Positions 10,208-20,734 are shown, numbered from the stretch's first letter. The stretch: 64,000 nt of DNA from Sulfurimonas crateris (GCA_945883795.1 CAMCYC010000003.1:1-64000); one strand, 5' to 3'. Notes: a model not told the origin generated them from the letters alone. A program made the numbers and translations.

Positions 10208-11637
10208 GTTCTCTTTTACTTATTTTTTCTCCAATAGTTTTATCGTTATTTGTTTATTTTATCACTAGAAATAGTGGTTATGCAAAGTACATAGCACTCG
10301 CTCTTTTTGGCTGGATGCTTTTTGAAAGTATAACCCTCTATATGCAATTACCACAAACTGGTTACATGTTGCTTGGAGAATTTTTAGATGTAAAAGCCTT
10401 TGATTTTAAGCTTGTTTTACAAGTGGACCGTTTGAGTGTTATTATGCTTTTACTTACCTCTGTTTTACTTATTTTAGTGACACTCTCTAGTTGGAGCATG
10501 AAAAATCAAGCAGCTTATTTTGCTTTGCTTATCTTTTTTTCAGGTGCAATTTTTGGTGTTTTTATGAGTACAAACTTCTTATGGTTTTTTATTTTCTGGG
10601 AATTAACACTTATCCCTATGTACTTTTTAGTAGGTGTTTGGGGTGCTGAGGGGCGTGTGTATGCTGCTATAAAATTCTTTTTATATACACATGTGGCTTC
10701 CATGTTCATTTTACTTGCATTTTTTCTTATTTATAAACAAAGTGGAACTTTTGATATGACGATGATTAAAGAGGCAGTTTTAGTGACACCTACTTTAATT
10801 TGGTGGCTTTTATTTATTGGCTTTGCTGTTAAAATGCCACTTTTCCCATTTCACACTTGGCTTCCAGATGCCCATGTTCAAGCACCTGCGCCTGTTTCTG
10901 TTTTACTCGCTGGGGTACTTTTAAAAATGGGTGCATATGCGATGATACGGATGGTAATTTTAATGCTTCCACTTGAAGCACAAAAGTACGCATGGGTGAT
11001 TTTGATACTAGGACTTTTGAGTCTTTTATATGCGGGTTTTATGGCTTTATATGAAACACATGTCAAAAAAATGGTGGCATATAGCTCAATTTCACACATG
11101 GGGCTTGTTGCAATTGCAATATCTGCTATGAGTTTTGAGTCTTTGAGTGCTGGAGTGTATGAGATGATAGGGCATGCTTTTATTATTTCTCCACTCTTTT
11201 TAATAGCTGGATTTTTCCATCACAAAACAGGGAGTTGGCAAATGGGTGATATGGGTGGTATTATGCAAAAAAGCCCTTATGTTTCCGCAATTTTTGTCTT
11301 AGCTGGTTTAGGGGCTTTGGGGCTTCCTGCAACTATGGGCTTTATCGGAGAACTCACAATTTTAATCAGCTCAATTGAGCGTTTTGGAACATGGCTTATT
11401 ATTATTTTGCTCGGTTCTATGCTCTCGGCAGCTTATCTTATTTGGACATTTCGCCGTGTTATTTATGGCGAGATGAGTGAACTTGTGATGAAAACTGAGT
11501 TTAGCATGTCAAAAGTGGAATTTCTATCGCTTATGATTTTTGCGATTTTGATAGTTCTTTTTGGAATTTATCCCCAACCACTTTTTGATATGATAAATCA
11601 GGTTTTTAGCGGTTATGTAATAGGAGGTGCATTATGA
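10204..11637 (+). CDS. nuoM: NADH-quinone oxidoreductase subunit M
   Basis: WELTLIPMYFLVGVWG, KMPLFPFHTWLPDAHVQAPAPVSVLLAGVLLKMG. Confidence 0.95.
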   Translation: MSSLLLIFSPIVLSLFVYFITRNSGYAKYIALALFGWMLFESITLYMQLPQTGYMLLGEFLDVKAFDFKLVLQVDRLSVIMLLLTSVLLILVTLSSWSMKNQAAYFALLIFFSGAIFGVFMSTNFLWFFIFWELTLIPMYFLVGVWGAEGRVYAAIKFFLYTHVASMFILLAFFLIYKQSGTFDMTMIKEAVLVTPTLIWWLLFIGFAVKMPLFPFHTWLPDAHVQAPAPVSVLLAGVLLKMGAYAMIRMVILMLPLEAQKYAWVILILGLLSLLYAGFMALYETHVKKMVAYSSISHMGLVAIAISAMSFESLSAGVYEMIGHAFIISPLFLIAGFFHHKTGSWQMGDMGGIMQKSPYVSAIFVLAGLGALGLPATMGFIGELTILISSIERFGTWLIIILLGSMLSAAYLIWTFRRVIYGEMSELVMKTEFSMSKVEFLSLMIFAILIVLFGIYPQPLFDMINQVFSGYVIGGAL

Positions 11638-12947
11638 GTGCTTTTGTTGTTTTATTTGCCTCGGCACTATTTTCTTTTGCTATTCGTGGTGTATTGATAC
11701 AAAAAGCGTTTGCTTTTAGTGCATTGGTTGTGGCGGGTAGTTTAGTGATTTTAGGTTATACCACTCCACTGAGTGGTTTTGGCTCAAATACTATTATCTC
11801 TTTTTTTGAACTGATAGTATTTATAGTTTTTGGTGCTGTGGTTTTGAGTGAAGATGAAACTATAAATATTACGCAATCACTTTTCATAGCCTCCGCCTCT
11901 CTTTTACTGCTTGAGAGTAAGACAATTTTAACTTTTGTTATCTCTTTTGAAGCACTTAGTATTATTTCATTTATTTTGGTGAGTAATATTAAAAATGCAA
12001 CTCAAGCAGAAGGTGCTTTAAAAATGTTTATCTCAGGGGCAATTGCAACTGGATTGATTGTTTTGGGGTTAAGTCTTTATACGATTGAAGGGCACTCTCT
12101 AAATGAAGCTATCTCTATGAAAGCTGGTCTTTTTGGAACTCTTGGTTTATGGATTATTTTAGTTGGATTATTTTATAAATTGACAATTGTTCCCATGCAT
12201 GGCTGGGCAGCGGATAGTTACGCACAAGTGAGACCTTCTCATGCTGCAGTTCTCTCTGGAGTTGCCAAAACAGTTGTTGTAATAGCCTTATTTTATACTT
12301 TTTCCCCTTTTATTTTAGAAAATTTAAGTTTTAACTCCCCAATTTTTCTTGTTCTTTCTGTTGTTACGATGACAATTGGAAATGTGCTTGCACTTTTTCA
12401 AAAGAAAATTGGTAGAATCCTTAGCTATTCTTCTATCGCTCATGCAGGTTATATGTTGTTGCCATTTGCAGTGCTAGAAAGTTCGTTTGCATCCACTGGA
12501 TTATTATATATGGCTATTGCCTATATTTTTATGCAAACAGCACTTTTTTTACTTTTGGATAAACTCTCAAATGGAAATAGTGATATGACGCTTGAGCAAT
12601 TCAAAGGGTTGGCAACAAAACAGAAACTTAGCGCACTATTTTTTACAGTACAACTTTTTTCACTCGCAGGAATTCCACTTCTTGGAGGTTTTATCTCTAA
12701 AGCAATTTTGGTCTATGCGGTTGTAGATGTGAATTTAACAGTTGTTGCTTTGATAGTTTTACTTAATTCTGCTTTATCAGTTGGTTATTATGCATGGATT
12801 ATAAAACATATTTATTTTGATGGTGTAAGTGGAGAGAATAAAATCACACAAGTCGCAATAATGCCACTTCTTGCACAAACTATTTTACTTTTAGGAACAC
12901 TTTATTTTGGTATTTTTGCCTATAGTGTTTTTTCAGTTACAATTTAA
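11634..12947 (+). CDS. nuoN: NADH-quinone oxidoreductase subunit N
   Basis: Antiporter-like: YKLTIVPMHGWAADSYAQVRPSHAAVLSGVAKT; last gene of overlapping nuo cluster. Confidence 0.92.
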   Translation: MSAFVVLFASALFSFAIRGVLIQKAFAFSALVVAGSLVILGYTTPLSGFGSNTIISFFELIVFIVFGAVVLSEDETINITQSLFIASASLLLLESKTILTFVISFEALSIISFILVSNIKNATQAEGALKMFISGAIATGLIVLGLSLYTIEGHSLNEAISMKAGLFGTLGLWIILVGLFYKLTIVPMHGWAADSYAQVRPSHAAVLSGVAKTVVVIALFYTFSPFILENLSFNSPIFLVLSVVTMTIGNVLALFQKKIGRILSYSSIAHAGYMLLPFAVLESSFASTGLLYMAIAYIFMQTALFLLLDKLSNGNSDMTLEQFKGLATKQKLSALFFTVQLFSLAGIPLLGGFISKAILVYAVVDVNLTVVALIVLLNSALSVGYYAWIIKHIYFDGVSGENKITQVAIMPLLAQTILLLGTLYFGIFAYSVFSVTI

Positions 12948-12963
12948 TTGTTAAGGGGCGTAA

Positions 12964-13263
12964 ATGACAAATGAGATGCTATATATATTTTTAGGTATCG
13001 TAATTCTTATAGCAATTGGTTTGTTCATTTTTCGCTCTCGTCCCATGAAAATTGTACAGACAAAAGAAGAAAAAAGAGAAGAGATACTAAGCGGATACAA
13101 AAAGCAGTTACAAGAAGCGCTTCTTCCACTTAAAGATGACCAACAGACTAGGATAAATCTAAAAAGTAAACTTCTGAAAAATATAAGTTATGAACTCTCA
13201 AGAAATATTTTTTTTGACCAAAGTGAAATTAGAGAGATAATATTAGAGTTATCTTTGGAATAA
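12964..13263 (+). CDS. Hypothetical membrane-anchored protein (99 aa)
   Basis: Single N-terminal TM then charged helical region; 16-nt gap after nuoN, AAGGGG upstream. Confidence 0.6.
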   Translation: MTNEMLYIFLGIVILIAIGLFIFRSRPMKIVQTKEEKREEILSGYKKQLQEALLPLKDDQQTRINLKSKLLKNISYELSRNIFFDQSEIREIILELSLE

Positions 13264-13376
13264 TTTGGTACTTTTTTTGCTATAGTCATGCAATTATATA
13301 ATAGGTCTTAGTAGTCGGAATTGAATAATTATGAATTATTTAATTTTGATTTCTTAATGACTTACAATCAAGGTAC

Positions 13377-15722
13377 ATGATGTCAGATGCAGTAGAAGAG
13401 ATAGTAATTATTGATGATAGTGAAGCTAATAAAGTTGGTAATTCAAATAAAAAAATAAAACACCAAAATGATAATGATGAGGCAAAAAAGAAAAAAATTA
13501 TAATTTTTGGTGGTGCAGCGATTGCATTAACTCTTATTATTGTAATAGTTATTTTGTTATCTATAAAACTATCAAAACAAGAGGTGGCTCTTCCTATGGC
13601 CATGGAACCCATAGAAATAAAGCTTGAACAAAAAACTACGGTATCTATTGAACCTAGTAAATTAGAAAAATTAATCTCTAAAGCTAATTATTTGTACACG
13701 AATGGCTCAAAAGAGGAAGCACTTCCTTTGTATGAAAAAATAGCACTCTATTCTCAAGCAATTTCAAGATACAATTTAGGTGTTGCACAAATGAAAAATG
13801 GGCAATATGAGATGGCACTTGAAACATTCAAGCAAGCAATTACGAATGATAAAAAAAGGTGTGTCAGTGCAATAAATGCAGCCGTTTGTTGTTTACAGCT
13901 CAAAGATGAAAGCCGTTTTAAATATTATATAGATTTAGCATATGCTTATTTGCCAAGCGAAGCGAATTCCCCTTTATATTCCTATTATTACACACTTATT
14001 AATTATTACAATAAAAATTACTTAGAAAGTTTGAGTTCACTTGAAAATCCAAGTTCAGACGAATATCCAGAGATTAAAAAATATTTGAGTGCAAAAATGA
14101 ATGCACTTTTTGGTAACGATTATGAGGCGATAGAATCTATGGAAAAATCGTTTATGCAAGCAGATTCGTTTAATATTGGACTTTTATACGCAAGAGTTGG
14201 GGAATTAGTTCTTGCTAAAAAGAACTTTGAAGAAGCTATTTTACATAATAATGAGCCTATGAAATCACAACTTGCATTGGGACTTATTGATTTGAAATTA
14301 GGTTTTGTACTCTCGGGAAGCAAAGAGATTAAGAATGTAACAGATATGTTTGAAGAGGAGATTTATAATCCATATCCAATCAAAGTGGAACTTAAAAATT
14401 CTCTTTTTGAACCAGTTGAAGCTCAAAAATTGTATCGAAATTTTGAAAAAAATAAGTATTTCAATTACCAAAAACTGTTTTATTTTTCCCCTTATAAAAT
14501 TTTTAATGCCGAGCAAACAATTAGTTATATCCGAAAAGGAAATGCAAATATTTTTGTTGATAATATTGAAGGTGCTCAGGAATATCTTAAAAAAGGGGAT
14601 TACTCTTCAAGTGTAAATCTTGGAATAACAGCAGCCATTCAAAAGGCTTTGCAGTTTAAAATAAGAGAAGCAAACGAAGAGTTGCAAAAAATGGTTAAAA
14701 TAGAGCCACGCCATTCTATATTACAGTACGATTTAGCTCTTACCTATGCACAAATGGGAGATATGATTGAAGCACAGAAACATTTTTTACTCTCTTATCA
14801 TCTTGATGCAAAAAATTATTTATCTGGAATATATGCACTCATGACAAGCCAGATAATTAATAAAGAGAGTGATAAGTTTAAATCTATTCTCAAAAATGAC
14901 TTAGAAGATGAAGAAGCCAGTGAGAATATTGATTTTTATAAAACTCTTTATGCCATGAGTGAAAATAATATACTTGTCATGTCTGATTGGCTTAATAATA
15001 GTTACAAAAGAAAACCTCTCTATTTAGCAGTCGATATTATTAGTGCTTTAATTTTAAATAAAACAGCGGCTGCAAATAAAGCTTCTGAAGAGTTGGTGAA
15101 ATTATCTCCACATGAGATAGTGCCACACTTAATGTATGCAGATACTCATTTTGAGAAATTGGCTTATAAAGAGTATGCAAAAGAGTTATATAATTATTTA
15201 AAGTTGCAAAAGTTTGATTTTGATGATTTGTATTTTGGTCCTGAAATAGTACGCTATTTATATATACAAGCAAATCTCATGACGGGAAGACTTTATTATC
15301 TGCAAGAACAATTAAAAGAAGTTTTAAGTAAAACCAAAGAGACTAAACAGGAACTCATCAGAGGGTTAGCTTTGACTTATTTGTATAATAAAAATTTTGA
15401 AGAATCATATACGCTTTATAATCAACTCATTGATGACCTCAAAGTCACAGATGCTCGCACCCTATTTTTGGGTGCAGTTGCATCTACTGCAGCCAATCAT
15501 CATAGCAATGCGATAGCATTACTTGAATTATCAAAGATAAAAGACCCAAATTTTTTAGAGAGTCGTTACGCTTTAGGTCTTTTATATCTTGAGGCAAAAA
15601 ATAACCAAGGTGGAGTTATCCAATTGGCAAAAGTTGGAGATGGAACTTTTATTTCTGAATATTTTAATTTTGAAATTGATTTAGACAAATTGTTATTTGA
15701 GAAGCAACGCAAGGTTGAATAG
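13377..15722 (+). CDS. TPR-repeat membrane protein, possibly a PflA/PflB-type flagellar motor scaffold
   Basis: Short charged cytoplasmic N-terminus, single TM (IIIFGGAAIALTLIIVIVILLSI), then TPR-like repeats; lies between the nuo cluster and a chemoreceptor. Confidence 0.65.
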   Translation: MMSDAVEEIVIIDDSEANKVGNSNKKIKHQNDNDEAKKKKIIIFGGAAIALTLIIVIVILLSIKLSKQEVALPMAMEPIEIKLEQKTTVSIEPSKLEKLISKANYLYTNGSKEEALPLYEKIALYSQAISRYNLGVAQMKNGQYEMALETFKQAITNDKKRCVSAINAAVCCLQLKDESRFKYYIDLAYAYLPSEANSPLYSYYYTLINYYNKNYLESLSSLENPSSDEYPEIKKYLSAKMNALFGNDYEAIESMEKSFMQADSFNIGLLYARVGELVLAKKNFEEAILHNNEPMKSQLALGLIDLKLGFVLSGSKEIKNVTDMFEEEIYNPYPIKVELKNSLFEPVEAQKLYRNFEKNKYFNYQKLFYFSPYKIFNAEQTISYIRKGNANIFVDNIEGAQEYLKKGDYSSSVNLGITAAIQKALQFKIREANEELQKMVKIEPRHSILQYDLALTYAQMGDMIEAQKHFLLSYHLDAKNYLSGIYALMTSQIINKESDKFKSILKNDLEDEEASENIDFYKTLYAMSENNILVMSDWLNNSYKRKPLYLAVDIISALILNKTAAANKASEELVKLSPHEIVPHLMYADTHFEKLAYKEYAKELYNYLKLQKFDFDDLYFGPEIVRYLYIQANLMTGRLYYLQEQLKEVLSKTKETKQELIRGLALTYLYNKNFEESYTLYNQLIDDLKVTDARTLFLGAVASTAANHHSNAIALLELSKIKDPNFLESRYALGLLYLEAKNNQGGVIQLAKVGDGTFISEYFNFEIDLDKLLFEKQRKVE

Positions 15723-15824
15723 TATTTTATAATATTAAAAAAATATCCCTCTTTTTTCTTTGCTATGTTCATGCTATGTTCTTTTTCTATAATCGTTATT
15801 ATTAAATCATAGGGGAAACTACAT

Positions 15825-17945
15825 ATGAAATTTATATCTATCAAATTAAAATTGCAATTAATTTTAGTTGCTACAGTAGTATTAGTTACAATTGTTATTG
15901 TTGTTCAATCAATTTTTAGTATCAATAAAATAAGTGAACATAATATTCTAAAATATAAAGAAGAAGCTTATTTAAATAAAGAGATAGAACTTAAAAATTA
16001 TATTTCCGTAGCTATAAAATCGATAGATTCCTTTTATCAAAGAACATCTCAAGAGAAGATAAAACAAGAGGTTCAAAATGAGCTCAAAAATCAAACAGAT
16101 TTTTTATTTAGTATTCTCAATAAAGAGTATGAAGAGAATAAAAATAAACTTTCTTCAGAGCAACTCGCTATGAGGATAAAAAATCTTGTTAGTTCTGTGA
16201 GATATGGTGAAGATGGTTATTTTTGGATAAATGACACTTCACCAAAAATGATTATGCATCCTATAAAACCTAGTTTAGATGAAAAAGATTTATCTAAGTT
16301 TCAAGACCCAAACGGTGTTTACCTTTTTAATGAAATGGCTCAAGTAGCAAAAACAATAGGAGAAGGAATTGTAGAATATAGTTGGGCTAAACCAGGATTT
16401 GAAAAACTTCAACCGAAAGTTTCTTATGTAAAATTATTTAAGCCTTTCAATTGGGTAATAGGCACAGGTGCTTATGTTTCGGATGTTACAGCTAAAATAC
16501 AACAAGAAGCACTCAAAACAATTTCCGACATGAAATTTGGAGAGAGTGGTTATTTTTGGATAAATGATACCTCTCCAAAAATGATTATGCACCCTATCAA
16601 ACCAGAACTCAATGGAAAAGATTTATCAACTAGCAAAGACCCAAACGGTGTTTTTTTATTCAATGAGATGGTAAAAATTTCACAAGAAAAAGGTTCTGGC
16701 ATGGTGAAATACTATTGGGAAAAACCAAAACATGAAGAACCACAACCAAAAATGTCATATGTTGAACTTTTTAAACCTTGGGGATGGATTATAGGAACTG
16801 GGGAATATATTGACAATATAGAAACAAAAATCACACAAATGAGACAAACAGCATCTGATGAGATTTTGGATTCAGTAGAAAGAATGATTATAACAAGTAT
16901 AGCTATATCTGCATTTATTGCTTTAATTGTATCAATTATTGCTAATCGAACTATTATCCAACCAATTAAAAATATATTACAAGTTACCGCAGATTTAGCA
17001 CAGGGTGATGGTGACCTCACAAAAAGAATACTTATTTGTAGTAATGATGAAATTAAAGAAATTGCAAACTACATGAATAATTTTATAGAAAAAGTGCATT
17101 CAAGTATCAGTGTAGTCAAACTTTCAAGTATTGAAAACTCTTCCATTGCACATGAACTTTCTATGACATCTTCAAATGTGGGTAAAAATGTTGAAAAATC
17201 TTTATTAATTGTAAATGAAACAACGAATAAAGCTACTCTTATAACCCAAGAGATAATCAACTCAATACAAGATGCAGTAAAAAGTAAAGAAGATATGATT
17301 GCAGCAAATAAGATTCTCAACGATGTAAGAGATGAGATAAGAGAACTGACAAAAAAAGTACATCTAAGTGCAGAAAATGAAACAAATCTTGCCATTAGTA
17401 TCAACGCATTATCAAAAGATACAGAACAAATCAGAAATGTCCTTGAAGAAATTTCCGATATAGCAGACCAAACAAATCTTTTAGCACTCAATGCAGCAAT
17501 AGAAGCTGCCCGAGCAGGAGAAAATGGACGAGGATTTGCTGTTGTCGCCGATGAAGTAAGAAAATTAGCAGAAAGAACTCAAAATAGTTTATCTCAAATT
17601 AATATTACGATAAATGTAATTTTAGAAGCTATAACTTCCACTAGTAAACACATGAATAGCGATTCAAAAGATATGGAGAAGCTAACTGCCATATCTGTAG
17701 AAGTAGAAAAAAAAATAAATGCTACGGTCAGCATTGTGAAAAAAGCAACAAACGCAAGTGATAAAACTGTAAAAGATTTTGAAAAGACAGGAGTTCACAT
17801 TGGAAATATTGCAAAAGGTATCAATGAAATAAACTCTATCTCTACGGTCAATGCGAAAAATGTAGACGAGATAGCAAGTGCTGCACATCATTTAAATAGT
17901 TTAACATCCCAACTTGCAAATAAATTAGAACAGTTTAGAACTTGA
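15825..17945 (+). CDS. Methyl-accepting chemotaxis protein with two tandem single-Cache sensor modules
   Basis: Two copies of [18 protein letters not shown]...DPNGV.LFNEM; HAMP; hairpin tip [38 protein letters not shown]. Confidence 0.93.
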   Translation: MKFISIKLKLQLILVATVVLVTIVIVVQSIFSINKISEHNILKYKEEAYLNKEIELKNYISVAIKSIDSFYQRTSQEKIKQEVQNELKNQTDFLFSILNKEYEENKNKLSSEQLAMRIKNLVSSVRYGEDGYFWINDTSPKMIMHPIKPSLDEKDLSKFQDPNGVYLFNEMAQVAKTIGEGIVEYSWAKPGFEKLQPKVSYVKLFKPFNWVIGTGAYVSDVTAKIQQEALKTISDMKFGESGYFWINDTSPKMIMHPIKPELNGKDLSTSKDPNGVFLFNEMVKISQEKGSGMVKYYWEKPKHEEPQPKMSYVELFKPWGWIIGTGEYIDNIETKITQMRQTASDEILDSVERMIITSIAISAFIALIVSIIANRTIIQPIKNILQVTADLAQGDGDLTKRILICSNDEIKEIANYMNNFIEKVHSSISVVKLSSIENSSIAHELSMTSSNVGKNVEKSLLIVNETTNKATLITQEIINSIQDAVKSKEDMIAANKILNDVRDEIRELTKKVHLSAENETNLAISINALSKDTEQIRNVLEEISDIADQTNLLALNAAIEAARAGENGRGFAVVADEVRKLAERTQNSLSQINITINVILEAITSTSKHMNSDSKDMEKLTAISVEVEKKINATVSIVKKATNASDKTVKDFEKTGVHIGNIAKGINEINSISTVNAKNVDEIASAAHHLNSLTSQLANKLEQFRT

Positions 17946-18130
17946 AGATGATTGTAATGCAAGAGAAATATTTCATAATTACATAAAAAGAGAATTATAA
18001 TGTTAGCACATTCCTATTTGTATCAATAATGAGTTAAAACCTCTATGGTTTATTTTTTAATCTCCATATTTCCTTCATCTTTTTTTATTATAATGACAAA
18101 CTAGAATTCACATTAATTACATAAAATTTT

Positions 18131-18152
18131 AAAGCCTATTTTTTGGGCTTTT
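18131..18152 (+). terminator. Candidate hairpin terminator
   Basis: AAAGCCTATTTTTTGGGCTTTT: 8-bp stem allowing one G-T pair, U-rich tail; between the MCP and AMMECR1 genes. Confidence 0.45.
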
Positions 18153-18280
18153 GTGTGGTTTTATGGGGTTTGTCTGCATTACATAATTTCATGAAAAGTC
18201 CTTAAAATAGAGCTTTTCATGAAGCACATGATAAATGCGAGTTAGAAAATGGTATATATCAAAATTAGGATTGATTAAAA

Positions 18281-18853
18281 ATGTTAAATATTATTTTATT
18301 AAGAATTGCTAAAACGGCAATTTTACAGGCATTCGACAAAAATAGAGATATTGATACACAAGGACTTATAAGTAAATACCCTTTTCTAGAAAAAGCGGGT
18401 GCTTCTTTTGTAACACTTAAGTATGAGCATCAGCTTAGAGGATGTATTGGCTCAATAATAGCACATAGAAAGCTTTTGGATGACATTGTGCGTAATGCAA
18501 AATCTGCTGCTTTTAATGACCCTAGATTTAGCTCTTTAAAAAGTGAAGAGTTTTCACATCTCACACTTGAAGTTTCCATTTTAAGTGAACCTCATTTTTT
18601 AGAATATGAAGATTTTGATGATTTAGTACAAAAAATTCGACCAAATATTGATGGACTTATTTTAAAATATGGGGTTTATCAAGGGACATTTTTGCCTCAG
18701 GTTTGGGAGCAACTTACACAGGCTAAAGATTTCTTAGAACACTTGAGCATAAAAGCGGGTGCAAATCCTAGTATTTATGCGAAGCATCCAGATATTTATA
18801 CCTATCAAGTCGATGCGATAGAGGAGAAATTTGATGCAATATTACCGTTATAA
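18281..18853 (+). CDS. amrA: AmmeMemoRadiSam system protein A (AMMECR1 domain)
   Basis: LRGCIGSI motif and AAFNDPRF; adjacent to radical SAM and Memo genes. Confidence 0.88.
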   Translation: MLNIILLRIAKTAILQAFDKNRDIDTQGLISKYPFLEKAGASFVTLKYEHQLRGCIGSIIAHRKLLDDIVRNAKSAAFNDPRFSSLKSEEFSHLTLEVSILSEPHFLEYEDFDDLVQKIRPNIDGLILKYGVYQGTFLPQVWEQLTQAKDFLEHLSIKAGANPSIYAKHPDIYTYQVDAIEEKFDAILPL

Positions 18854-19823
18854 AGATGAAACATCTCTAACATGCTTATTGTGCAAACATTACTGCACTT
18901 TAAAAAAAGATTCGCATGGGATTTGTGGAATAAACTTCAATATTGATGAGCATCTGGTAAATAAAACATATGGACATCCAAGCACTGTTCATGTAGACCC
19001 TATAGAGAAAAAACCGCTTTATCATTTTTTGCCCTCTTCTTCATCCCTTTCCATAGGAACAGTTGGCTGTAATTTTAGATGTCCATTTTGTCAGAACTAT
19101 TCTATTTCGCAGACCTCTACTGTAGACGAAAGTAGTTTTTACACTCCTCAAGACTTGGTAAATTTAGCACTTAAATATAAAACAAAAAGTATTAGTTACA
19201 CATACAATGAGCCAACCATCTGGTATCCTTATGCAAAAGATATTGGTATGCTTGCAAAAGAATATGGGCTTAAGAATGTTTTTGTTTCGAGTGGATATGA
19301 ATCAAAAGAAGTTTTAGAAGATATGAAATATTGGGTTGATGCTGCAAATATCGACCTTAAAAGTTTTTCTCATGAGTACTATAAAAAAGTTTTAAAAACT
19401 GATTTAGATGGTGTTTTAGAATCTCTTATAGAGTTTGCCAAGAGTAATATTTGGCTAGAGATAACAACCTTAATCATACCAAATATCAATGATAGCGATG
19501 AAGAGATACACAAAATGGCAGAGTTTATCTCAAGCAAATTAGGAACAGATATACCATGGCATTTTAGTGCTTTTCATCCTGATTATAAAATGCTTGATAC
19601 GCCGAGTACATCTTTGGAAAGTTTGCAAAGGGCTAAAGCTATTGCTCAAAGTTACGCTATAAAGTATGTTTATTTAGGAAATATAAGAACAAATACAAAT
19701 ACATATTGCGATAAATGCCATGCAGAACTTATACAACGCAATGGCTTTTTTGCAGAGTATTCAAATATGCAAGGTAATCAATGTTTGGCATGTGAAAATA
19801 TTATACCAGGAGTTTTTAGATGA
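18831..19823 (+). CDS. amrS: AmmeMemoRadiSam system radical SAM enzyme
   Basis: Radical SAM motif CNFRCPFCQNYSIS; N-terminal CLLCKHYC...CGI; C-terminal CDKCHAEL...CLAC; start may be 18831 or 18834. Confidence 0.9.
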   Translation: MMQYYRYKDETSLTCLLCKHYCTLKKDSHGICGINFNIDEHLVNKTYGHPSTVHVDPIEKKPLYHFLPSSSSLSIGTVGCNFRCPFCQNYSISQTSTVDESSFYTPQDLVNLALKYKTKSISYTYNEPTIWYPYAKDIGMLAKEYGLKNVFVSSGYESKEVLEDMKYWVDAANIDLKSFSHEYYKKVLKTDLDGVLESLIEFAKSNIWLEITTLIIPNINDSDEEIHKMAEFISSKLGTDIPWHFSAFHPDYKMLDTPSTSLESLQRAKAIAQSYAIKYVYLGNIRTNTNTYCDKCHAELIQRNGFFAEYSNMQGNQCLACENIIPGVFR

Positions 19824-20614
19824 GAAGAGAGATGAGCGTTGTTGGTTTATTTTATCCAGCCAGAGATGTTGAATTAGAGAGATATTTTGAGCATTTTAAT
19901 AAGATATACGATACTCATGAAACATTACCAGATGTACAAAGTAGGGCAGTGATAGTTCCTCATGCGGGTTATATTTACTCTGGATATACAGCAAATATAG
20001 CCTATAGGATTTTGCAAAATTCTCGTATTAAAAATTTTGTAGTCATTGGACCTTCCCATAAAGTAGGTTTTGAAGGGATAAGTCTTTGTACTGCCCAAAC
20101 TTATGCTACACCTTTTGGAAATATTCAAAGTTCTGCAGCACTCGTAGCGGAGTTAAAAGACGATTTTAATCTTACTACTATTTTAAGTCCACATGCTGAA
20201 CATAGTACAGAGGTACAATTTCCCTTTATTAAATATTATTTACCAGATGCAAAAATTGTTGAACTTGTGTATGGGAATATCCCTCCTGAATTTCTTTCTC
20301 AAATCATAGACTTTATTTTAGAAAAAAAAGATTGTGGGGTTATCATCAGTACCGATTTAAGTCATTTTTACACGCTAGAACAGGCAAATAAACTTGATAA
20401 TATTTGCCTCAATGGTATCTATAACTTGGAAATACGCCTACTCAATCAAGGGTGTGAGGCATGTGGCATGACAGGTGTAAAAGCGATGATTCTAAGTGCC
20501 AAAAAATTGCGACTTACTTCGGGTATTTTAGATTACAGAACAAGTGCTGATACTAGTCATAACACAAAGAATGTAGTGGGTTATGTGAGTGCTTTTTTTA
20601 AAAATGGAAGATAA
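19820..20614 (+). CDS. amrB: AmmeMemoRadiSam system protein B (Memo-like)
   Basis: VPHAGYIYSGYTA, IGPSHKVGFEGIS, STDLSHFYT motifs. Confidence 0.9.
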   Translation: MRREMSVVGLFYPARDVELERYFEHFNKIYDTHETLPDVQSRAVIVPHAGYIYSGYTANIAYRILQNSRIKNFVVIGPSHKVGFEGISLCTAQTYATPFGNIQSSAALVAELKDDFNLTTILSPHAEHSTEVQFPFIKYYLPDAKIVELVYGNIPPEFLSQIIDFILEKKDCGVIISTDLSHFYTLEQANKLDNICLNGIYNLEIRLLNQGCEACGMTGVKAMILSAKKLRLTSGILDYRTSADTSHNTKNVVGYVSAFFKNGR

Positions 20615-20658
20615 AATAAACTCTATCTTCTATAATAATATGCTTATTTGTTTTATAT

Positions 20659-20699
20659 TTAGGAATAAAAATTATTAATTATTTAAATTTTATTCCTAA
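20659..20699. terminator. Candidate bidirectional terminator
   Basis: 12-bp perfect inverted repeat TTAGGAATAAAA (20659-20670) / TTTTATTCCTAA (20688-20699) between convergent genes. Confidence 0.55.
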
Positions 20700-20734
20700 T
20701 AAATATTTTCATCTCAAAACTTTGAAAATTAAAA

